Source: DASWUD01 sp036401755 | GTDB taxonomy: Bacteria > Pseudomonadota > Gammaproteobacteria > Thiohalomonadales > Thiohalomonadaceae | DNA length: 11,780 nucleotides | NCBI GenBank assembly: GCA_036401755.1 | Contig: DASWUD010000031.1 | Location: 1-11,780, forward strand | Reading direction: 5' to 3' | Shown: positions 6,645 to 11,780 of the stretch, one piece after another | How positions within the stretch are numbered: the first letter of the stretch is position 1 | Layout: every line of letters starts with the position of its first letter | Position numbers and translations under genes: made by a program | Notes under the pieces: model-generated | What the model was told of the DNA's origin: nothing | The model's database searches: none | What the model saw: the letters and a program-made list of their open reading frames with translations, nothing else

Positions 6645-8597
6645 CTAATGTGATGGATCCCCGCGGCTCTCGCCGGTGGGTATCTGTTCCTCCAACGCAA
6701 AAAATCGCTCCACCACCGCCAGCTTTCTGGTCTTGCTCATGGGTGGCAGACTATCCAGAAAAATTTTGCCGTAGGCCTTGCTGCCCAGGCGCGGGTCGCA
6801 CAGCATCAACACGCCGCGATCATTTACGTCACGGATCAACCGCCCCACCCCCTGCTTGAGAGCTATCACTGCCTGCGGCAGTTGATACTCCATGAAGGGG
6901 TTGCCGCCGCGGTTGCGTAACGCGTCGATGCGTGCCTGCAGGATCGGATCGCCCGGAGAGGCAAACGGCAGTTTGTCGATAATCACACAGGAGAGTGCTT
7001 CGCCGCGCACATCCACCCCCTCCCAGAAGCTGCCGGTACCCAGCAATACCGCATTGCCCAGTTCGCGAAAGCGGTCCAGCAGCACCGTCCGCGGTGCCTC
7101 ACCCTGGATCAACAGCGGATAGTTGATGAGCCCCTGCAACAAGGTTGCAGCCTCTTGCAGCGCACGATGGCTGGTGAAGAGAATAAAGGCGCGGCCGCGG
7201 CTCGCCTTTAGCACCGGCAATGAAGCGTCTATTACGGCGCTCGTATAATCGGGGTTGTTCGGATCGGGCATCTCGGGTGGTACATAGAGCACCGCCTGAT
7301 GGGGAAAATCGAAGGGGCTGTTCCAGCGCTCTTCCTGTGCAGTTTCGATTCCCATACGGTGGGCAAAATGTTCGAAGCTGTCACCGACGGCCAGCGTTGC
7401 CGAGGTAAAGATCCAGGCACAGGGGTGTTCCTCCATCTGTTTGCGAAAGGGCGTCGCCACTTCCAGCGGAGTCAAATTGATGGAGAAGGCACGGGTGTGG
7501 GTTTCGTACCAGTGGATATATCCATCGGGTGGTGTCGCGGTGACCTGCTCAAACTTCTGTTCCAGGTCATTACAGCGGCGCAGACACGCCTCCAGCCCCT
7601 TGCCGCGTGGCGCCAGTGGTTCCAAGTGCGTTTTCAATTCACCGAGCGCATCGGCCACTTCGGCAATAGACGCGATGATCTCATTCAGTGTACTCACTTC
7701 GCTCCAGGAGCCACGCCGTGCTTCCTTGCCAAAGGCGAGACGCAGATCACGCACTGCCTTGTCGAGGCGATCGGCCACCAGGCGTAGCTGTGGCGCATCC
7801 CCCGCTTCACGCAGCTCTTCGGCGATGGTGTCGCGCGCCAGCTCCAGCAGCTGGTTGCCGGTAACGGTGGTACCAAAAAAATTGGAAGCGATCTCCGGCA
7901 ACTGATGTGCCTCGTCGAGGACGAAGGCATTGGCCCCCGGCAACAGCTCACCGAACCCTTCCTGGCGCAGCGCCATGTCAGAGAGCAGCAGGTGATGGTT
8001 CACCACCAGCACATCGGCCTCCTGCGCCTTGCGCCGCGCCTGGATCAAAAAGCACTCATCGAACCGTTCGCAGTCGCTGCCCAGGCAGTTGTCGGCATTG
8101 GAGGTGACCTGCGGCCAGAGCGGTGAATCTTCGGCCAGTGCCGAGAGCTCGCCGATGTCACCGCTTTTGGTCACATAACTCCACTCGCGCACCTTCTGCA
8201 GCTCGGCCACCTGGCTGCGGCTCTGGAAACGCCCTTCGGAAACCGCCAACTCCAGACGGTAACTGCACAGATAGTTGCCGCGCCCCTTGAGCAGGGCCAC
8301 CTGCACCGGCACGTTGAGCGCCTTGCGCACCAGGGGGAGGTCCTTGTGGAAGAGCTGGTCCTGGAGATTCTTGGTACCGGTAGAGATGATCACCTTCTGC
8401 CCCGACAGCAGTGCCGGGACCAGATAGGCGAAGGTCTTGCCGGTACCAGTGCCGGCCTCGGCAATCAGCACCCCGTTGGCGGCGAGCGTTTCCGCTACCG
8501 CCTGCGCCATCTCCTGCTGCTGCGGACGCGGTGCATAACCGTCGATCAAGCGTGCAAACGGGCCGTCAGCGCCGAGGATGGCGGGGATATCCTGCAT
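6645..8597 (-). CDS. yoaA: YoaA, XPD-like iron-sulfur ATP-dependent DNA helicase
   Basis: The 650-aa product matches the superfamily 2 helicase YoaA over its whole length (E. coli YoaA is about 636 aa). Walker A is EAGTGTGKT (47-55). The iron-sulfur cysteines are Cys111 (GNYLC), Cys171 and Cys176 (DNCLGSDC) and Cys182 (DEC). The DEAH box lies at 228-231, followed by QLPE. Motif Ia-like ISTGTKNLQDQL begins near residue 71, TSATL lies in the C-terminal half, motif V is GTGSFWEGVDVRG, and motif VI is QGVGRLIRD (582-590). These residues predict an active 5'-3' helicase. In E. coli, YoaA works with the HolC (chi) clamp-loader subunit in replication-fork repair. The YoaA assignment rather than DinG rests on length and on the DNCLGSDC and FGELIPEA-like segments. 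The start at 8597 has AGGA four bases upstream, slightly close. The gene is divergent from the kinase gene and convergent with the TraF_2-like gene. Confidence 0.95.
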   Translation of the reverse strand: MQDIPAILGADGPFARLIDGYAPRPQQQEMAQAVAETLAANGVLIAEAGTGTGKTFAYLVPALLSGQKVIISTGTKNLQDQLFHKDLPLVRKALNVPVQVALLKGRGNYLCSYRLELAVSEGRFQSRSQVAELQKVREWSYVTKSGDIGELSALAEDSPLWPQVTSNADNCLGSDCERFDECFLIQARRKAQEADVLVVNHHLLLSDMALRQEGFGELLPGANAFVLDEAHQLPEIASNFFGTTVTGNQLLELARDTIAEELREAGDAPQLRLVADRLDKAVRDLRLAFGKEARRGSWSEVSTLNEIIASIAEVADALGELKTHLEPLAPRGKGLEACLRRCNDLEQKFEQVTATPPDGYIHWYETHTRAFSINLTPLEVATPFRKQMEEHPCAWIFTSATLAVGDSFEHFAHRMGIETAQEERWNSPFDFPHQAVLYVPPEMPDPNNPDYTSAVIDASLPVLKASRGRAFILFTSHRALQEAATLLQGLINYPLLIQGEAPRTVLLDRFRELGNAVLLGTGSFWEGVDVRGEALSCVIIDKLPFASPGDPILQARIDALRNRGGNPFMEYQLPQAVIALKQGVGRLIRDVNDRGVLMLCDPRLGSKAYGKIFLDSLPPMSKTRKLAVVERFFALEEQIPTGESRGDPSH

Positions 8598-8647
8598 GGT
8601 GTCCTACAGTTTGATTGGCGAAGTGGCCAGATAAATCGGGTCGATCC

Positions 8648-8655
8648 ATTATACT
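8648..8655. promoter_or_regulatory. Overlapping divergent -10 boxes in the yoaA/kinase intergenic region
   Basis: In the 97-bp divergent gap, ATTATACT reads as a perfect TATAAT on the minus strand (8653-8648) and as TATACT on the plus strand (8650-8655). Transcription starts would fall near 8641 for yoaA (leader about 44 nt) and near 8662 for the kinase gene (leader about 33 nt). The -35 regions are poor on both strands (TTATGG on minus, CCAGAT on plus). If both boxes are used, polymerase binding for one gene would exclude the other. Confidence 0.4.
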
Positions 8656-8694
8656 GCCAATGTCCACTGCCCATAACAGGGAGCGTGCATCCCC

Positions 8695-10269
8695 ATGAGC
8701 GCCTTGTCCACAATCGACCGCCAGCGCAAGTTGATGGCCGCCCTGGTCCATGCCGCAGCCCAACCCCCGGCTGTCGCGCTTGTAGAGGTGATTGAAACGC
8801 ATATCTCATGGGTATTGCTGATCGGGGAGTATGCCTACAAGTTCAAGAAGGCGCTCAATCTCGGCTTTCTTGATTACACGACTCTCGAACAGCGCCACCA
8901 CTTCTGTCTGGAAGAGCTGCGTCTCAATCGACGCACCGCCCCCACCCTCTATCTTCAGGTGGTTGCCATCACCGGAACGAGTGACCATCCGGTCATCGGC
9001 GGCGCTGGTGAAGCTATCGAGTGGGCGGTCAAGATGCAGCGCTTTGAGCAGTCACAACTCGCCTCCCAGCTGGTGCAGCAGGATCAGCTGACATTTGCAC
9101 ATATCGATCGTCTCGCGCATGGCGTGGCGGATTTCCATTGGCGCATAGCCCGAGCGGAGCCACTCAGCCACTTCGGCTCGGTCGAGAGCGTCTGCCAGCC
9201 CATCGAGGAAAATTTCAGGCAAATCCACTCTTTGGGCGATGCTGCGGATTCCCTCAGGTCTCTGCAGCAACTGCGCGACTGGTACAACTCAGCTATCCCA
9301 AAATACAAACCACTACTGGAGCGTCGCAAACAGGAGGGATATATCCGCGAATGCCATGGAGATCTCCACCTGGGCAACATCGTGATCATTGGAGATGAAC
9401 CAACACCCTTTGATGGTATCGAATTTAATGACAATCTGCGCTATGTGGATGTGATCAGCGAGATCGCTTTTTTGCTGATGGACCTCGACCATCGTCAGTG
9501 CAGCGATCTAGGCTGGCGTTTTCTCGACGGCTATCTGCAGGAGAGTGGCGATTTCGCGGGGCTCGGGCTGCTGCGATTTTATCAAGTCTATCGCGCCATG
9601 GTGCGCGCCAAGGTTGCGGCGATACGTGCCAGCCAGGAGGGGATTGACGATACCGAACACCAATCACAGCTTGCCGAGGTGGAGAGTTACCTGCAACAAG
9701 CGCTGAATTACACCCACTCTCCTTCCCCCCAACTGCTGCTCACGCACGGCTTTTCCGGCTCGGGTAAAAGCAGTGTCGCGCAACGATTGCTGGAGCAGTG
9801 GGGCGCGGTGCGCATACGCTCAGATGTGGAGCGTAAGCGGCTGTTTGGACTTGGCGCCGCGGCACGAAGCGACTCCAAGGTGGCGGAAGGGATCTACACC
9901 GCCGATGCCTCGGCGCAAACCTACACACGGCTGGCGCAGCTCAGCGCTTTGCTTCTCGATGCCGGCTTCAATGTCATTGTTGATGCCACCTTCCTGCGCC
10001 GCGCCGATCGCGAGCCGCTTATCCGGCTGGCCCAGTCATGCCACGTGCCATGGCATCTGCTGGATGTCACCGCCTCCGTGTCGACGCTGCGTGAGCGGAT
10101 CGTCACCCGAGATAGCGGGCACCGCGATGCCTCGGAGGCCGATCGCGCTGTGCTCGACCATCAGCTCAGCCACCATGATCCACTCACCGTCGATGAGCAA
10201 GCCCATTGCATTAACGTGAACACGGATGGCGAGTGGACGATTGAGCCGATAATTCGCGCCCTGATTTGA
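8695..10269 (+). CDS. Bifunctional APH-like phosphotransferase / P-loop kinase protein, 524 aa
   Basis: Two kinase-like domains are joined in one chain. The N-terminal domain (about 1-335) has the choline/aminoglycoside phosphotransferase fold: the catalytic loop HGDLHLGN (221-228) contains the Asp base and the metal-binding Asn, and FDGIEF (239-244) occupies the DFG position. The C-terminal domain (about 345-524) is an AAA_33-type P-loop kinase with Walker A GFSGSGKS (352-359), IRSDVERKRL (374-383) and IVDATFLRR (428-436). Proteins with this arrangement (COG2187 fused to COG0645) are widespread in proteobacteria and are annotated 'bifunctional aminoglycoside phosphotransferase/ATP-binding protein'. 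The true substrate is unknown, and drug resistance should not be assumed. GGAG (8680-8683) lies 11 bp before the ATG, a slightly long spacing; the next in-frame Met is residue 14. The catalytic motifs are intact. It stands alone between yoaA (divergent) and hrpB (convergent). Confidence 0.9.
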   Translation: MSALSTIDRQRKLMAALVHAAAQPPAVALVEVIETHISWVLLIGEYAYKFKKALNLGFLDYTTLEQRHHFCLEELRLNRRTAPTLYLQVVAITGTSDHPVIGGAGEAIEWAVKMQRFEQSQLASQLVQQDQLTFAHIDRLAHGVADFHWRIARAEPLSHFGSVESVCQPIEENFRQIHSLGDAADSLRSLQQLRDWYNSAIPKYKPLLERRKQEGYIRECHGDLHLGNIVIIGDEPTPFDGIEFNDNLRYVDVISEIAFLLMDLDHRQCSDLGWRFLDGYLQESGDFAGLGLLRFYQVYRAMVRAKVAAIRASQEGIDDTEHQSQLAEVESYLQQALNYTHSPSPQLLLTHGFSGSGKSSVAQRLLEQWGAVRIRSDVERKRLFGLGAAARSDSKVAEGIYTADASAQTYTRLAQLSALLLDAGFNVIVDATFLRRADREPLIRLAQSCHVPWHLLDVTASVSTLRERIVTRDSGHRDASEADRAVLDHQLSHHDPLTVDEQAHCINVNTDGEWTIEPIIRALI

Positions 10270-10293
10270 GTCCCCCGAGAGGGAGCCAGCACT

Positions 10294-11780
10294 TCAGCTG
10301 CCACGCGGTTTGGCGCGCGCCGTCGGCACGGCATTCCAGGGATCGTCGGGCCAAGGGTGGCGTGGATAACGGCCTTTCAACTCCTTTCTCACCTCGCTGT
10401 AGGTACGCTCCCAGAACCCCTTCAGATCCTGCGTTACCTGGATCGGCCGTTGCGCCGGTGAGAGCAGGTGGAGCGTCACGGGAATCCGTCCCCACGCCAC
10501 CCGCGGGGTGTCAGCCAGACCAAACAGTTCCTGCAGTTTCACCGCCAATACCGGTGATTGGCCCGGCGTATATTCGAGGCGTTTGTGGCTGCCGCTCGGC
10601 ACCACCAGATGAGTGGGCGCGCCTTCGTCGAGGCGGCGCTGCTGTTGCCACTCCAGTTGCGCCAGCAGTATGGCGTGCAGATCGAGCCGCGCAAGGTGGT
10701 CGCGGCGGGTGATATTGTCGAGCCAGGGCGCGAGCCACGCATCGAGGTGGCCGAGCAGCCATTGGTTGGAGAGATCGGGCAGCCCCTCTTCAGGGCACCA
10801 CAGGCGCAGTGACACCACTCGCGCCTGCAGCTCACGCGCCGCACTGGTCCACGGCAACACCTCAAGCCCCATGGCATGGATCGCGCCTAGCAGCGCTGCC
10901 ACCACCCGCTCTTTCGCCGGCGCTGCGAGCGGGCTGCGCGAGAGCACCAACGCACCGAGGCGTTGTTCGCGCTGTGCCACGATCGCGGCCGTACGATCAT
11001 CCCAACGCACTACCTCCTGGGTAGTGATACGCGTCGGGAGCGCGGCCTGCAGATCAGCCAGCGCAAGCGGTGCAGCGAGGCGAATGCGGCTCTCCTCCCC
11101 AGCGCCGTCGAGATCGGTGGCGAGGAGATAGTCCGCATTGCGCAGACCGCAGCGCCCATCGAGATGCGCACCACGACCATTGGCGAGTCGGTAGCGTCCC
11201 CCCTCCCCGTCACGCCGCTGCGCGATCCGATCCGGGTAGGCCAGCGCCAGCAGGCGGCCAACCAGCGACTCATCGTAATCATTTTGTGGTGCATGGGTGT
11301 GGCCGAGCAGATGGCGCCACTGTTTGGCGACGCGCTCCACCATGGAGCAGGCGTGGGGATCGGCACCAAACGCGCGCGCCCCGGCGGCACCGTTGCAGCG
11401 ATGGGCATGCAATGCCTCGATGCGCAGCGCGAAATCGCACGCCTGCTCCCCGGCGATGCCCCGCAGCAGATCGCGCTCCGAAAGCAAGGCTGCAATATCG
11501 CAGGCCAGTGCTGTGGCGTTCCACGCCTTGGCCTTGACCATCATGTGTGCCAGACGCGGGTGGGCCGGCAGCGCCACCATCGCCTTGCCGCTGGCGGTAA
11601 TTCGTCCGCTCTCATCGAGCGCCTCCAGCTCGGTAAGCAGGGTGCGCGCCTGGGCAAGTGCCCCTGGCGGTGGTGACTCCATCCAGGTCAGTGAGTTCAC
11701 ATCGCTCACGCCCCAGGCGGTCAGCTCCAGAAGCAGCGGCGCCAGATCGGCCACCATGATCTCCGGTGCATTGAACGGCA
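10294..11780 (-). CDS. hrpB: HrpB ATP-dependent helicase, C-terminal part (5' end beyond right edge)
   Basis: The frame is open from the right edge (reading PFNAPEIMVADL) to TGA at 10296-10294, giving about 494 residues. HrpB proteins are about 810-840 aa, so the N-terminal DEAH helicase domains (Walker A, DEAH box) lie outside the window. Visible are the helicase-associated HA2-type region (LLLELTAWGVSDVNSLTWME, ALDESGRITASGKAMVALPA) and the HrpB-specific C-terminal domain, with SGSHKRLEYTPGQSPVLAVK, GRIPVTLHLLSPAQRPIQVT and the ending KGRYPRHPWPDDPWNAVPT. These are distinctive of HrpB rather than HrpA. The Met at 11757 is internal, not the start, because the PEI motif upstream of it is conserved in the family. 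HrpB is a DEAH/RHA superfamily 2 helicase whose cellular role is poorly defined. The stop lies 24 bp from the converging kinase gene, and no clear terminator separates them. Confidence 0.95.
   Translation of the reverse strand, partial: PFNAPEIMVADLAPLLLELTAWGVSDVNSLTWMESPPPGALAQARTLLTELEALDESGRITASGKAMVALPAHPRLAHMMVKAKAWNATALACDIAALLSERDLLRGIAGEQACDFALRIEALHAHRCNGAAGARAFGADPHACSMVERVAKQWRHLLGHTHAPQNDYDESLVGRLLALAYPDRIAQRRDGEGGRYRLANGRGAHLDGRCGLRNADYLLATDLDGAGEESRIRLAAPLALADLQAALPTRITTQEVVRWDDRTAAIVAQREQRLGALVLSRSPLAAPAKERVVAALLGAIHAMGLEVLPWTSAARELQARVVSLRLWCPEEGLPDLSNQWLLGHLDAWLAPWLDNITRRDHLARLDLHAILLAQLEWQQQRRLDEGAPTHLVVPSGSHKRLEYTPGQSPVLAVKLQELFGLADTPRVAWGRIPVTLHLLSPAQRPIQVTQDLKGFWERTYSEVRKELKGRYPRHPWPDDPWNAVPTARAKPRGS

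Noticed and set aside
10963..11676. Plus-strand open frame of 237 codons opposite hrpB
   Set aside because: It is antisense to the highly distinctive HrpB C-terminal region and has no recognisable domain of its own.

Overview
The window looks like ordinary chromosomal DNA of a gammaproteobacterium. YoaA and HrpB are both close to their enterobacterial forms, there is a TraF_2/FadL-like outer-membrane protein of the kind common in this class, and one site matches the CRP/Vfr consensus. Coding parts are moderately GC-rich with short gene spacing. No rRNA, tRNA, CRISPR array, insertion sequence or phage gene was seen. The species cannot be named from this sequence. A free-living or symbiotic member of Chromatiales, Thiotrichales or a related order is a guess.

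Left third (1-4308, minus strand): three tightly packed genes read right to left. They encode a 175-aa exported coiled-coil/beta protein, a 630-aa exported TPR/coiled-coil protein, and a TPR lipoprotein of at least 629 aa that runs off the left edge. The gaps are 3 bp and then a 4-bp ATGA overlap, so this is almost certainly one operon for an envelope-located protein assembly. A link to the Glt/Nfs (gliding/spore-coat) type of TPR machinery is a hypothesis only.

Middle (4309-5107): about 800 bp, more AT-rich than the genes, between the divergent TPR operon and the TraF_2-like gene. I see no convincing gene in it. It holds an exact TGTGA-N6-TCACA palindrome, weak promoter-like hexamers and two inverted repeats.

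5108-6490 (plus): an outer-membrane beta-barrel protein of the TraF_2 family. It converges on yoaA (6645-8597, minus), an XPD-like iron-sulfur DNA helicase. The 154-bp gap between them contains a nested palindrome (10-bp outer arms, 5-bp inner arms) that looks like a REP-type repeat or a structured 3' element.

8598-8694 is a short divergent promoter region with overlapping -10-like boxes. It serves yoaA and a plus-strand gene for a two-domain phosphotransferase plus P-loop kinase protein (8695-10269). That gene converges, with a 24-bp gap, on hrpB (10294 to the right edge, minus), an ATP-dependent helicase of which only the C-terminal 494 or so residues are in the window.

The most worthwhile items are the uncharacterised TPR operon with its CRP-like site, and the nested palindrome between the TraF_2-like gene and yoaA. 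I found no clear evidence of a complete new defence or mobile system.
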